DNA of 64,000 bases from Paraburkholderia acidicola (GCF_002362315.1 NZ_MTZV01000006.1:372001-436000), one strand, 5' to 3'. Positions 7,546 to 16,821 are shown, numbered from the stretch's first letter. Numbers and translations are program-made. Notes: generated from the letters alone by a model not told the origin.

Positions 7546-9273
7546 TCACCCATACCACCGCGGCGTATAAACCCACTCACGCTCCCCATCACGAGCAAAA
7601 CCCCGCGTCGTCGACGATCCGACGATCACCATCGTGCGCATATCCACATCCGATGCCCGCAACTGCCCGAGCGTGGTAGTAGTCAGCGCACCACCCGGTC
7701 TGCCGATATCGCGCCCAAGCACCACACGCGTCGCCGGCGCACGATAGGCACGCACGATATCGAGCGCCCGGTCGAGTTGCCAGGGTCGCGCATGCGAGAT
7801 CGGGTTATAGAACGCCATCACGAGATCGGCCTCGGCTGCATGCCGCAGACGTGCCTCGATGATCGGCCACGGTTTCAGGTTGTCCGATAGCGAGAGCATG
7901 CAGAAGTCGTGACCGAGCGGCGCACCTGCCTGCGCGGCGGTCGCCATCGCGGCCGACACACCGGGGACGATGCTGAGTTCGACTGCGGCCCAGCGTGAGT
8001 TACCGGAAATTTCGAGTGCTTCGAGCACCGCAGCCGCCATCGCAAACACGCCCGGGTCACCGGACGAAACGACGACGGCCGAACGGCCCGTGCTCGCAAG
8101 TTCGAATGCATGGCGGGCGCGCTGCAATTCCTCGCGATTGTCGCTGCGATGTACCTGCTGATCGTCGCGAAACGGACCCGCCATTTTCACGTAGGTTGCA
8201 TAACCGAGGATATCGGTGGCTTCGGCCAGCGCGTCGCGTGCCGCGGGAACCATCAGTTCGGCACAGCCGGGGCCGATGCCGATCACCGTGAGCCGGCCGC
8301 GTGCCTGACCGACGCGGGTGGGATCGAGCGGTGCGGCGGCGACCGCGAGTGCAATCGACGAACCGGAGCGGTGCAGCACATCGTGTGGAACAGGCAACGC
8401 CGCAGCGAGCAGGCGATGATGGATTTCATTGCTTTCGCCAACGAACCCGTCGGTGCCTGATTCAGCGAATCGCAGCGACACATCGAGCGTACGTGCTGCA
8501 TGAGTAAGCGCAGCATCGCCGATACGATCGAGCGGTGCAAGCAACATGGCGAGCGACGAACGGGCAAGCTTGTGTACATCGAGCGCATCAACAATATGTT
8601 CTGCGATCGTGGCACCGTCGACAACCTCGCGCCCAGCACCGATCGCAGCAACGACACTGCGAGGATGAATCAACAAATCATCAGACTCGCCCACACCAGC
8701 GAACGGCGTCACTCGAATCGCAAGACGCGCCGACGGCGCGCGCGGCAACGACGCATCGTCGAACCAAGGCGCATCGCCTTCGATGCGTGTCGACTCACCC
8801 GCCAGCAGATCGGAGACGAAACGCTTGCCCTGAGCAAGGTCTGCAAGCGCGTAGCCCGGCGGTGGATTCAGTACGCATGTACCGAAGCGCAACTCGCCGC
8901 TGGTCGTGATGGCGGGCGAAACCGCAAGCATTGCGGCTATTTCGCGCGCCATCGTATTGACACCAACCAGCCCGCCGAGCAACGGAACGACAGCACTGCC
9001 GTCTTCTGCCAATGCGAGCACGGGCGGTTCCGCACCCTTGTTCAAGAGCAGCGGCGCGACGCAGCGGATGACGATGCCAGCCGCGCACAACGCGACGATC
9101 GGCGTACCACGCGCATACAGTTCACGCAGATGCGTACCTAGCTCGGTATAGCGCACATCGGCGTCAACACGTTCCGCAAGGCCATGTACCTGCGAGCCCG
9201 GATAACAGGCCTGCACGCGCCGCGCAAGTGCGAGCGCGCTCGCACCGAGTATCACGATGGCCGGTGGCGTCAT
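7546..9273 (-). CDS. cobJ: CbiG-CobJ fusion: precorrin-3B C17-methyltransferase with CbiG region
   Basis: This 575-residue protein has two parts. Residues about 327-575 form a tetrapyrrole methylase domain (start VIGIGPGC, later SSGDPGVFAMA) of the CobJ/CbiH type, which methylates C17 during ring contraction using SAM. Residues 1-320 are CbiG-like, with a central GLVGVNTMAREIA block and a C-terminal AAIGAGREV block resembling CobE/CbiG-C. CbiG hydrolyses the ring-contracted lactone in the anaerobic pathway, so the fusion mixes pathway signatures. The start at 9273 overlaps the cobI stop by 4 bp (ATGA); an in-frame ATG at 9282 would add three residues. It is the last gene of cobGHIJ. Confidence 0.9.
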   Translation of the reverse strand: MTPPAIVILGASALALARRVQACYPGSQVHGLAERVDADVRYTELGTHLRELYARGTPIVALCAAGIVIRCVAPLLLNKGAEPPVLALAEDGSAVVPLLGGLVGVNTMAREIAAMLAVSPAITTSGELRFGTCVLNPPPGYALADLAQGKRFVSDLLAGESTRIEGDAPWFDDASLPRAPSARLAIRVTPFAGVGESDDLLIHPRSVVAAIGAGREVVDGATIAEHIVDALDVHKLARSSLAMLLAPLDRIGDAALTHAARTLDVSLRFAESGTDGFVGESNEIHHRLLAAALPVPHDVLHRSGSSIALAVAAAPLDPTRVGQARGRLTVIGIGPGCAELMVPAARDALAEATDILGYATYVKMAGPFRDDQQVHRSDNREELQRARHAFELASTGRSAVVVSSGDPGVFAMAAAVLEALEISGNSRWAAVELSIVPGVSAAMATAAQAGAPLGHDFCMLSLSDNLKPWPIIEARLRHAAEADLVMAFYNPISHARPWQLDRALDIVRAYRAPATRVVLGRDIGRPGGALTTTTLGQLRASDVDMRTMVIVGSSTTRGFARDGEREWVYTPRWYG

Positions 9274-10001
9274 GCTTGCCATTTCTTCCCCGGCACGACG
9301 AGCAGCGAAAAATACGGCGATGCCATCGGGTCGACGTCGGCGAGCGGCACGATCCGCTGGTTCGCCATCGTCGCGCGCTCGACATACAGCGCGCGCTGCG
9401 CGAGCCCGAGTTCGTCGAGAACACGCCGCACCTTGTCGAAATTGCGACCGAGCTTCATGACGACGGCTGCGTCCGCATCCGCGAGCCGCCTCCGCAATTC
9501 GTGTTCGGGCAACACACCCGACAGCACCGCCAGCGTCTGGTTGCGATAGACGAGCGGTGCGCCGAGCACGGCGGCACCACCGAGCATCGAGCAGACACCG
9601 GGCACGACTTCAGTCTCGAAGCGTGTAGCGAGCCGGTCGTGCAGATACATATACGAGCCATAAAAGAATGGATCGCCTTCGCAGATCACCGCCACGTCGC
9701 GCCCCGACTGCAGATGCGTAGCGACCACACCGGCCGCCGTGTCGTAGAAGTCCGCAATGATCGCTTCGTACGACTGCGGTGGCTCGAGCGCTTCGGTCGT
9801 AACCGGATAGACGAGCGGCAGATGCAGTTGCGTATCGTCGAGATGCGCTTCGACGATTCCGTAGGCGTTGCCTTTCTTGCCCTTGGCGACGAAGTACGCG
9901 ACCACCGGCGCGGCCTGCAGCAGACGCACTGCTTTCAGCGTCAATAGTTCGGGGTCGCCGGGACCGACGCCGATGCCGAAGAGACGTCCTGCCTGGGTCA
10001 T
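9270..10001 (-). CDS. cobI: Precorrin-2 C20-methyltransferase CobI
   Basis: The 243-residue protein is a SAM-dependent tetrapyrrole methylase. It opens with GIGVGPGDPELLTLKA, the conserved glycine-rich motif, and contains CEGDPFFYGS near residue 110, typical of the CobI/CbiL subfamily. It converts precorrin-2 to precorrin-3A in the cytoplasm. Its start directly abuts the cobH stop (no intervening base), and its end overlaps cobJ, so it sits tightly within cobG-cobH-cobI-cobJ. Confidence 0.94.
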   Translation of the reverse strand: MTQAGRLFGIGVGPGDPELLTLKAVRLLQAAPVVAYFVAKGKKGNAYGIVEAHLDDTQLHLPLVYPVTTEALEPPQSYEAIIADFYDTAAGVVATHLQSGRDVAVICEGDPFFYGSYMYLHDRLATRFETEVVPGVCSMLGGAAVLGAPLVYRNQTLAVLSGVLPEHELRRRLADADAAVVMKLGRNFDKVRRVLDELGLAQRALYVERATMANQRIVPLADVDPMASPYFSLLVVPGKKWQA

Positions 10002-10628
10002 TTATTCGTCCTCCGAGGCGAGTGCGTTAACGGCGGCAGCGGCCATCGCGCTGCCGCCACGTCGACCTGCGACGATCACCCATGGCACATCGTTGTCACG
10101 CGCCGCAAGCGCCGCTTTCGATTCAGCGGCGCCGACAAAGCCGACCGGAAAACCAAGAATCAGCGCGGGGCGCGGGGCGCCTGCGTCGAGCATGTCGAGC
10201 AGATGGAACAGCGCGGTCGGCGCGTTGCCGATCACGACGACGCTGCCCGCCAGGTGCGGGCGCCACAATTCGAGCGCAGCCGCCGAGCGCGTATTGCCGA
10301 GTTGTCGCGCGAGTTCGGGTACGGCGTCGTCGCCGAGTGTGCAGAGCACGGGGTTACGCGCAGGCAACCGTGCGCGTGTGATGCCTTCGGCAACCATGCG
10401 TGCGTCGCACAGTATCGTGGCGCCGGCGACGAGCGCCGCACGACCGGCGTGGCCCGCGCCTGCGGAGAATTGCAGGTCGTCGACGATATCGGTCATCCCG
10501 CATGCGTGGATCACACGCACGGCGAGTTTTTCGAGGTCCGCGGGGATGTGCGACAGGTCGGCTTCCGCGCGGATCGTCGCAAACGACTGGCGGTAGATCT
10601 GTTGACCGTCGCGAAGGTAGTCATGCAT
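10002..10628 (-). CDS. cobH: Precorrin-8X methylmutase CobH
   Basis: This 208-residue protein matches CobH/CbiC, which moves a methyl group from C11 to C12 of precorrin-8X to give hydrogenobyrinic acid. Characteristic blocks are RVIHACGMTDI (with the catalytic-region His), ILCDARMV, GNAPTALF and GFPVGFVGAAESK. The start overlaps the end of cobG by 8 bp. Length is normal for the family. Confidence 0.95.
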   Translation of the reverse strand: MHDYLRDGQQIYRQSFATIRAEADLSHIPADLEKLAVRVIHACGMTDIVDDLQFSAGAGHAGRAALVAGATILCDARMVAEGITRARLPARNPVLCTLGDDAVPELARQLGNTRSAAALELWRPHLAGSVVVIGNAPTALFHLLDMLDAGAPRPALILGFPVGFVGAAESKAALAARDNDVPWVIVAGRRGGSAMAAAAVNALASEDE

Positions 10629-12108
10629 CGGGTGGTGTCCGGGCTGGGCGATTCAGTTGAGCGGCGGCTTGTTCGATGCTCAGGTGGCGCGCGATGCACA
10701 CGCCGAAGCGGCTTTCGTCGGGTGAGTCGACGCGCTGGTAGAGGTCGTAGCGACCGGTTGCGACTGCGAGCAGCGTATGCGGCGCGCAATGTGCGGCCGC
10801 GCAGGATCGCGTGCAGCCGGTCAGATGAACGCCGGACGAAGTGGGTCTGTCGTGAGTCAGTAATGAAGCGAGCTGTTGAGCATCCGCTTTAGTGTCGGCG
10901 GCGCTTTTCATACAGCCTGTCGAACCAGCACACGCGACGATTGCCGCATACGGATGCGACGGATCGCAGGCGAAGCCGAGCGCACGCAAACTCTCCAGCA
11001 CTGCGTTAACTGAGTTCGTGGCGAGGTCCGGTAGCAGCACGCTTTGCCACGGTGTGATGCGCAGTGAGCCATCGCCATATCGTGAAGACAACGCGCCGAG
11101 ATCACGCAGCGTTGCGGCATCGATTCTTCCGGCGAGCGGCTGGCCGCCTGCGTACCATCGTTGCGGATCGCGTTGCCGATGTGCGCCGAGCCGCAAGGTT
11201 GCATCGGTGGGAGTGCGGCGCCACGCGTCGACCTGTGAGCCACGTTGCAGTGCGATGCCTGCGCGATCGGCGGCACGTTGCAGCAGCGTGTGCGCGTCGT
11301 GGATAGCGAGCAGGTCGCGCATGCGCGTGTCGTCGGGACCGGCGAGATCCAGGAAGGTGTGCAGCAGAGCATCCAGCAACGCCAGCGCGTCGGTGTGGGT
11401 GACGGTAGCGAGTGCGCTGCCTGCGTCGAGCGACGGGCATCCCGCGAAACCGATCGCAAAGCGCGGCTCGTTCTTGTCGACCGGCATGGCGGAGAGCCAG
11501 ATGTCGTGCGGATGATCGGTCGCCATCAACCGCTCGCCGCCATCGAGCAGCAGCGCGAATTTCGGCGACAGCGCCGCGAAACGCGGCTCGCCTTGCAGCA
11601 ACACGAGAATCTGCGTGGCCAGCGCGCAGGTGTCGCAAAGCGCATGCGGATCGCGACCCGCGAGCGGGCTGATCATCACGTTTCGGATACCGTCGATAGC
11701 CTCGATGGTGTCGGGCGTGCTGTCCGATGTTTGCGGCCCGAGCCCCGCTTGCAGAAGCCGTGCGGTCAGCGCGGCTTCGTGTCCCGCCTTCACACCACGC
11801 AACTGCAGGTTCGCGCGATTGGTCAGTTCGATCACGCCCGATGCATACCGCGTGGCGGCTTCGGCAATCGCGGCCGCTTCGTGCGCATGCAGCACGCCGC
11901 CGGGCAACCTGATCCGGCACAATCCGCCGTCGCGCGCATCAACGATACGCGCAAGCGCCGGACACGCCGACGCGCGACGTAGCACCGGCGACGCAGGCGC
12001 GCCAGACGAATCAATAGACAAAGCAGCGGACGGAACGTGGTTCAAGCGATTACCGGGTTGGCGTCGCGCGACGGCCCGGTTTGTTCCTCGAGGAGGCAAA
12101 CGCGGCAT
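10621..12108 (-). CDS. cobG: Precorrin-3B synthase CobG
   Basis: This 495-residue member of the nitrite/sulfite reductase-like ferredoxin family matches CobG, the oxygen-dependent enzyme that makes precorrin-3B in the aerobic B12 pathway. The siroheme/4Fe-4S cysteines occur as C-X5-C (C393, C399) and C-X3-C (C432, C436). The N-terminal half has RIRLPGG and ELTNRANLQLRG, typical of the ferrodoxin-like domain. The first 30 residues are poorly conserved-looking, so initiation may be downstream of 12108. It is the first gene after the minus-strand B12 riboswitch and marks the operon as an aerobic-route set. Confidence 0.92.
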   Translation of the reverse strand: MPRLPPRGTNRAVARRQPGNRLNHVPSAALSIDSSGAPASPVLRRASACPALARIVDARDGGLCRIRLPGGVLHAHEAAAIAEAATRYASGVIELTNRANLQLRGVKAGHEAALTARLLQAGLGPQTSDSTPDTIEAIDGIRNVMISPLAGRDPHALCDTCALATQILVLLQGEPRFAALSPKFALLLDGGERLMATDHPHDIWLSAMPVDKNEPRFAIGFAGCPSLDAGSALATVTHTDALALLDALLHTFLDLAGPDDTRMRDLLAIHDAHTLLQRAADRAGIALQRGSQVDAWRRTPTDATLRLGAHRQRDPQRWYAGGQPLAGRIDAATLRDLGALSSRYGDGSLRITPWQSVLLPDLATNSVNAVLESLRALGFACDPSHPYAAIVACAGSTGCMKSAADTKADAQQLASLLTHDRPTSSGVHLTGCTRSCAAAHCAPHTLLAVATGRYDLYQRVDSPDESRFGVCIARHLSIEQAAAQLNRPARTPPDA

Positions 12109-12139
12109 CGGTACACCCCGCCCGATGATGGCTGGCGCG

Positions 12140-12300
12140 AACAGTCTGGCCGGCAGGTCTCCTGGCTAGCAGGTCGTCGTCCGCACCAGCCTTCCCGGTT
12201 GAACCAGTGGCGTGTGGAGCGCGGACTCGCTGCATACAGTTGCGGGGGCAGCCACAGTGTCACTGTGTTCCCTGTTCGGCCCCGAAGGGCACCGGCGAGG
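12140..12300 (-). ncRNA. Cobalamin riboswitch upstream of cobGHIJ
   Basis: Read on the minus strand from 12300, the sequence shows CCGGTGCCC and GAACAGGGAACACAGTG, then CTGCCCCCGCAACTGTATGC, GCCACTGG with CCGGGAAGGC, and the B12 box AGCCAGGAGACCTGCC (near 12151-12166). These are the conserved cobalamin aptamer blocks in order. The cobG start is only about 30-40 nt beyond the box, so control of ribosome access is plausible. A CATAAT -10-like hexamer lies just upstream near 12305, but a matching -35 is weak. Confidence 0.93.
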
Positions 12301-12395
12301 CTGTATTATGCCTTCTTTCCATAGCGCCATGACCGGGGGCCCTTATGCGGCGCGCCATGGCGAGCAATCGAGAGAACGACGATGAGGATGGTGGG

Positions 12396-13655
12396 ATGCC
12401 TGCCTGGCTGACCGTAGTGGGCATCGGCGAAGAAGGCTTCGCCGGTCTGGGACGCGCGGCGCGGCGCGCGCTCATCGATGCGTCGGTGGTGGTGGGCGGC
12501 GAGCGTCATCTTGCGATGTTGCCAGCGCGTCTGCGCGCGCGTCGCGAGTCCTGGCCGCGGCCCTTCGATCTCGCGCCGCTGCTCGCGCATCGGCACACGC
12601 CGGTATGCGTGCTGGCGAGCGGTGACCCGATGCTGTTCGGTGTCGGCGCGACGCTCGCCCGTGAGCTTCCCGCCGACGAACTGCGCGTGCTGCCCGCGCC
12701 GTCGTCGTTGTCGCTGGCTGCGGCGCGCGTTGGCTGGCCATTGCAGGACGTGACGGTGCTGTCGCTGGTTGGCCGGCCGCTTGCCGCGTTGCATGCGCAT
12801 CTGCACGATGGCGCGCGTCTGCTGGTGTTGAGCAGCGACGGCGCGTCGCCGGCGGCGCTCGCAGCGCTACTCGAGGCACGTGGTTTCGGCGCAACCCGGA
12901 TGATCGTGCTCGAACGTCTGGGCGGCCCGCTCGAACGCCGTATCGATGCACGCGCCGATGCCTGGCAAGCAGGCGAGGTCGCGGCACTGAATCTCGTTGC
13001 ACTCGAATGCCGCGCGAGCGGCGACGCATCCGCATGGCCACTTACGCCAGGTTTGCCCGACGATGCCTACCTCAACGACGGTCAACTGACCAAGCGCGAC
13101 ATCCGCGCGCTCGCGCTGGCGCATCTTGCGCCCGTGCCTGGCGAACTGCTGTGGGATGTCGGTGCGGGGGCGGGTTCGATCGGGATCGAATGGATGCGCG
13201 CGCATCCATCGTGCCGCGCGATCGCTATTGAGGCCGATCCACAGCGGCAGACTTTCATCGCGCACAACCGCGATGCGCTTGGGGTGCCTGGCCTGCAGCT
13301 CGTCGCGGGTAGTGCACCTGCTGCACTGGCGGGGCTGCCTGCGCCGGACGCGATTTTCATCGGCGGCGGTGTCACGACGGCGGGCGTGCTCGATGCGTGC
13401 TGGGCTCATCTGCGGCCCGGTGGCCGGCTGGTGGCGAACGCGGTGACGGTGCAGGGCGAAGCGATGCTGGTCGAGTGGCGCGACGCGCATGGCGGCACGC
13501 TGACGCGCATCGCACTCGCGCATGTGCAGCCACTGGGCGGTTTCGATGCGTGGCGGCCGACGTTACCGGTCACGCTGCTCGATAGCCGCAAGCCACTCGA
13601 TGAACCGGCGGTGTCGACTGCTGCGGCGGTTGTCAGTCCCGCACCACCTCAATGA
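12396..13655 (+). CDS. cobL: Precorrin-6Y C5,15-methyltransferase (decarboxylating) CobL
   Basis: This 419-residue bifunctional protein has an N-terminal CbiE-type tetrapyrrole methylase (LTVVGIGEEGFAGL, later CVLASGDPMLFGVG) and a C-terminal CbiT-type Rossmann methyltransferase with SAM motif DVGAGAGSIGIEW. It methylates C5 and C15 and decarboxylates precorrin-6B to precorrin-8X. The start at 12396 has an upstream GAGGATGGTGGG and sits directly before the methylase domain; in-frame ATGs at 12345 and 12357 are alternatives. It diverges from the cobG riboswitch and has none of its own visible. It overlaps cobK by 4 bp. Confidence 0.93.
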   Translation: MPAWLTVVGIGEEGFAGLGRAARRALIDASVVVGGERHLAMLPARLRARRESWPRPFDLAPLLAHRHTPVCVLASGDPMLFGVGATLARELPADELRVLPAPSSLSLAAARVGWPLQDVTVLSLVGRPLAALHAHLHDGARLLVLSSDGASPAALAALLEARGFGATRMIVLERLGGPLERRIDARADAWQAGEVAALNLVALECRASGDASAWPLTPGLPDDAYLNDGQLTKRDIRALALAHLAPVPGELLWDVGAGAGSIGIEWMRAHPSCRAIAIEADPQRQTFIAHNRDALGVPGLQLVAGSAPAALAGLPAPDAIFIGGGVTTAGVLDACWAHLRPGGRLVANAVTVQGEAMLVEWRDAHGGTLTRIALAHVQPLGGFDAWRPTLPVTLLDSRKPLDEPAVSTAAAVVSPAPPQ

Positions 13656-14392
13656 CGCGCATCCTGCTGCTCGGCGGCACCGGCGATGCGTTGCGAATCG
13701 CGCGCGCGTTACCTTCGACCAATGAACCTGATCGCCCCCACGTCTATAGCCTCGCTGGCCTCGGCAAGGTACCCGACGATCTCGCCTGTGCAGTGCGCGT
13801 CGGCGGCTTTGGCGGCGCGGCCGGACTTGCGCGCTATCTGCTGGACGAACGGATCGGGTTAGTAGTCGATGCGACCCATCCGTACGCCGCGCAGATCAGC
13901 GCGAATGCAGCGGCAGCAAGCCGCTCGGCGAACCTGCGTTACTGGGCGCTGCGGCGCGCAGGCTGGCAGCAGCAAACCGGCGACGACTGGCGCTGGTGCG
14001 ATGACTGGGACGGCATCGTCGGTTTGCTCGCACCGTTTGCGCGGCCACTCTTCACACTGGGCCGCGAACCGCTTGCGCATCTCGACGCGATCCCCGTGCA
14101 CCAGCAGTGGACCATCCGCTGTCTCGACGCCCATCCGGTCAATGCCCGCGCGCGCGTGCTCGATGCTCGCGGCCCGTTTACGCATGCAGGCGAACGCGCC
14201 TTGTTCGATAGACATGCATTCGACGTCGTAATCAGCAAGAATAGCGGGGGCAGTGCGACCTCGGCAAAACTCGACGTCGCACGCGAACGGAGCGTGCCGG
14301 TCATCATCCTGCGGCGCCCCACGTTGCCCGCGGCCGATCGCGAGTTCGACGATCCGGCCGACCTGCTGCACGCACTGCGGAACCTACCCTGA
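13652..14392 (+). CDS. cobK: Precorrin-6A reductase CobK
   Basis: The 246-residue protein matches CobK/CbiJ, the NADPH-dependent reductase that converts precorrin-6A to precorrin-6B. It opens with ILLLGGTGDALRIARAL (nucleotide-binding glycines) and contains VVDATHPYAAQIS and FDVVISKNSGGSATSAKL, both typical of the family. The start is inside the cobL stop (ATGA), so the two are probably translationally coupled. Confidence 0.94.
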   Translation: MTRILLLGGTGDALRIARALPSTNEPDRPHVYSLAGLGKVPDDLACAVRVGGFGGAAGLARYLLDERIGLVVDATHPYAAQISANAAAASRSANLRYWALRRAGWQQQTGDDWRWCDDWDGIVGLLAPFARPLFTLGREPLAHLDAIPVHQQWTIRCLDAHPVNARARVLDARGPFTHAGERALFDRHAFDVVISKNSGGSATSAKLDVARERSVPVIILRRPTLPAADREFDDPADLLHALRNLP

Positions 14393-14493
14393 TACGACGT
14401 GCGTGCGACACCTCGCAGCGCTCACAGCGTTTGACGAGCGCTGCCTCATCGCAGCTTCCTATTCATTCATTCTTTCTGATCACGGAGTGTGGC

Positions 14494-15237
14494 ATGACGG
14501 TGTTTTTTATCGGCGCAGGGCCGGGCGATCCCGAACTGATCACCGTAAAGGGGCAGCGTCTCGTGCGCACCTGCCCGGTGATTCTGTATGCAGGCTCGCT
14601 GGTGCCGTCTGCCGTGCTCGACGGGCACGCGGCGGAGCGCGTCGTGAACACCGCCGATCTCGATCTCGACACGATCGTCGCGCTGCTGGTCGATGCCCAC
14701 GACAAAGGCCAGGACGTGGCGCGCGTGCATTCCGGCGACCCGTCGCTGTATGGCGCGATCGGCGAGCAGATCCGGCGTCTGCGCGAACGGGGTGTGCCTT
14801 ACGAGATCGTGCCGGGCGTCACCGCGGTCGCTGCGGTCGCGGCGGCACTGGGTTGCGAACTGACACTGCCGGACGTGTCGCAGACCGTGATCCTGACGCG
14901 CTTCGCCAGTAAAACGACGATGCCGCCCGGCGAACAGCTGGGCGATCTCGCGCGACATCGCGCGACGATGGCGATCCATCTTGGTGTGCGTCATCTGGCG
15001 AACATCGTCGATGAACTGATGCCGCATTACGGCGCGACGTGTCCCGTGGCCGTGGTGTATCGCGCGAGCTGGCCCGATGAGGAACGTGTGTCGGGCACGC
15101 TCGCCGATATCGTCGCGAAGGTGAAAGCGACCGACATCGAGCGAACCGCGCTGATTCTGGTCGGTCGGGTGCTGACGGCGGAGAAGTTTTCGGATTCGAC
15201 GCTGTATGCGAAGGATGCGGGACGGCCGGCGGGTTGA
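14494..15237 (+). CDS. cobM: Precorrin-4 C11-methyltransferase CobM
   Basis: The 247-residue protein is a tetrapyrrole methylase beginning TVFFIGAGPGDPELITVKG, with YAGSLVP and HSGDPSLYGAIGEQI blocks characteristic of CobM/CbiF. It transfers a methyl group from SAM to C11 of precorrin-4. The start at 14494 has GGAG at 14483-14486; an in-frame GTG-type start upstream at 14431 gives non-conserved sequence. It follows cobK after a 101-bp gap, so it may have its own promoter, and it ends just before a strong hairpin. Confidence 0.94.
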   Translation: MTVFFIGAGPGDPELITVKGQRLVRTCPVILYAGSLVPSAVLDGHAAERVVNTADLDLDTIVALLVDAHDKGQDVARVHSGDPSLYGAIGEQIRRLRERGVPYEIVPGVTAVAAVAAALGCELTLPDVSQTVILTRFASKTTMPPGEQLGDLARHRATMAIHLGVRHLANIVDELMPHYGATCPVAVVYRASWPDEERVSGTLADIVAKVKATDIERTALILVGRVLTAEKFSDSTLYAKDAGRPAG

Positions 15238-15254
15238 GTGCCCGGGTGCGATGT

Positions 15255-15296
15255 GCAATGAGCCGCACGCCGTGTTCACGGCATGCGGCTCATTGC
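15255..15296. terminator. Perfect-length 42-nt hairpin between cobM and the symporter
   Basis: The arms 15255-15274 and 15277-15296 are 20 bp with a single G:U-type mismatch, closing a 2-nt TT turn (GCAATGAGCCGCACGCCGTG on the left). It sits between two convergent genes, 18 bp after cobM and 43 bp after the symporter stop. There is no T-tract on either side. It may be a bidirectional transcription barrier or an mRNA 3'-end stabiliser. Confidence 0.6.
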
Positions 15297-15339
15297 GCTA
15301 ACAACGCTCAGTTACCAACGGCTCACGACGAACCGCTCA

Positions 15340-16821
15340 CTAAGCCCGCGTCTGCGCAGCAGTTTCCCCAGACTGCACCCGCGGCTGCGTTAGCGCGCTC
15401 ACCACGACGAACACGATGATGTTCAACGCGAGCGCGATGAAACCGATGTTCACGTCCTTCAGCGTGTCCGGGAGGAACGGCAGCAACTGGCCGACGCTCA
15501 GATGCATCAACGTCGTCACCGCCACCACCGCCACACCGGTGACGATCCCGCAGAACGCACCTTGCTTCGTCGCGCGGTTGCGCGGCGCAAGGCTGCAGAT
15601 CAGCGCCGGGAACAGCTGCGTGACGAAGCTGTAGCCCATCAGCAGCAACGCCACGATCGTCTCTCCGCCGTGCAGCGTGAACGCCACCGCGACCAGCGCA
15701 ACGGCCGGCACGAGTACGCGTGCAATCCGCGTCACGGTCGCGTCGGATGCATCGCGCCGTAGCCCGCCGCGGTACACGTCGTTGGCGAGCAGGGTCGACG
15801 CGGTCGTCAGGATCATCGAGCCCGGCACGAGTGCGGTCAGCACGCCGGCGGCACCAACCACACCGACGAACCACGGGTCGAAGGTCTGGATCGTCAGGCG
15901 GAACAGCGACAGGTCGATGTCGCCGCCCTTGAGGCCCGGTATTTTCAGCGTCGCCGCGAAGCCGACGAAGAACACGAACAGCAGGATCAACTGATAGAGC
16001 GGCAGGACAGCCGCGTTGCGGCGGAAGATGCGCTCGTCTTTCGCGGTGAAGACCGAGCCGAACGTATGCGGCCACATGAAGAAGCCAAGCGAGGTGAGCA
16101 GCACGGTCGACTGGAACCAGATCACGCTCGAACCCTTCGCGGGGAAGCTCAGGAAACCGGGCCGCGCGGTATCGATTGCATGGAACATGTCGCCGAGGCC
16201 ACCGTAATAGTGGATCGGCAGATAGATGCCGAGAAACAGCACGACGCCGAGGATCAGTGTGTCCTTGACCACCGAATTCCACGCGGAGCCGCGCACGCCC
16301 GAGACGATCACATAGGCGGTGACGATGAGCGCGCCGATCCACACCGCGGCGCTCGAGGAAATCGCGCCATACGATGTGATCGCAACGATGATGCCGAGCC
16401 CCTTCAACTGCAGCACCAGATACGGAATCAGCGCCGCGACGCCGACAAGCGCCACAAGGACCCCGAGAGCGGGGCTCGCGTATTTGCGCGTGAAGAAGTG
16501 CGGCTGCGACACGAGCCGGTTCGCTTTGGCATAGCGCCAGACGGGCGGCAGCATCCAGTACGACAGGATGTACGCGAGCGTCGCGTACGCGAGGATGTAG
16601 TAGACCGGCGCGCCCTTGCCGTAGGCGAAGCCGCTGCCGCCAAGGAACGTGAAGGTCGTGTAGATCTCGCCGGCCATCAGCAGGAACACGAAGGCCGTGC
16701 CGAAGCTGCGACCGCCCACGGTCCACTGTTCGAGATTCATGTCGTGCCCGCGCCGGGCCCGCACACCGAGATACAGCGCGAACAGCGTGACGGCCGCGAT
16801 GATGACGAGCGCGCTGCTCAT
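15340..16821 (-). CDS. Sodium:solute symporter (SSS family, MctP/PanF-like)
   Basis: This 493-residue polytopic membrane protein has about 13 hydrophobic segments and SSS-family features: an N-terminal EQWTVGGRSFG block, GEIYTTFTFLGGSGFAYGKG, and a conserved helix near VPGSMILTTASTLLANDVYRG. It is similar in size and gene partner to monocarboxylate permeases of the MctP type, which take up lactate and pyruvate with sodium or protons. Substrate is not provable from sequence. The start at 16821 overlaps the DUF3311 stop by 4 bp, the usual arrangement for this pair. Confidence 0.88.
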   Translation of the reverse strand: MSSALVIIAAVTLFALYLGVRARRGHDMNLEQWTVGGRSFGTAFVFLLMAGEIYTTFTFLGGSGFAYGKGAPVYYILAYATLAYILSYWMLPPVWRYAKANRLVSQPHFFTRKYASPALGVLVALVGVAALIPYLVLQLKGLGIIVAITSYGAISSSAAVWIGALIVTAYVIVSGVRGSAWNSVVKDTLILGVVLFLGIYLPIHYYGGLGDMFHAIDTARPGFLSFPAKGSSVIWFQSTVLLTSLGFFMWPHTFGSVFTAKDERIFRRNAAVLPLYQLILLFVFFVGFAATLKIPGLKGGDIDLSLFRLTIQTFDPWFVGVVGAAGVLTALVPGSMILTTASTLLANDVYRGGLRRDASDATVTRIARVLVPAVALVAVAFTLHGGETIVALLLMGYSFVTQLFPALICSLAPRNRATKQGAFCGIVTGVAVVAVTTLMHLSVGQLLPFLPDTLKDVNIGFIALALNIIVFVVVSALTQPRVQSGETAAQTRA

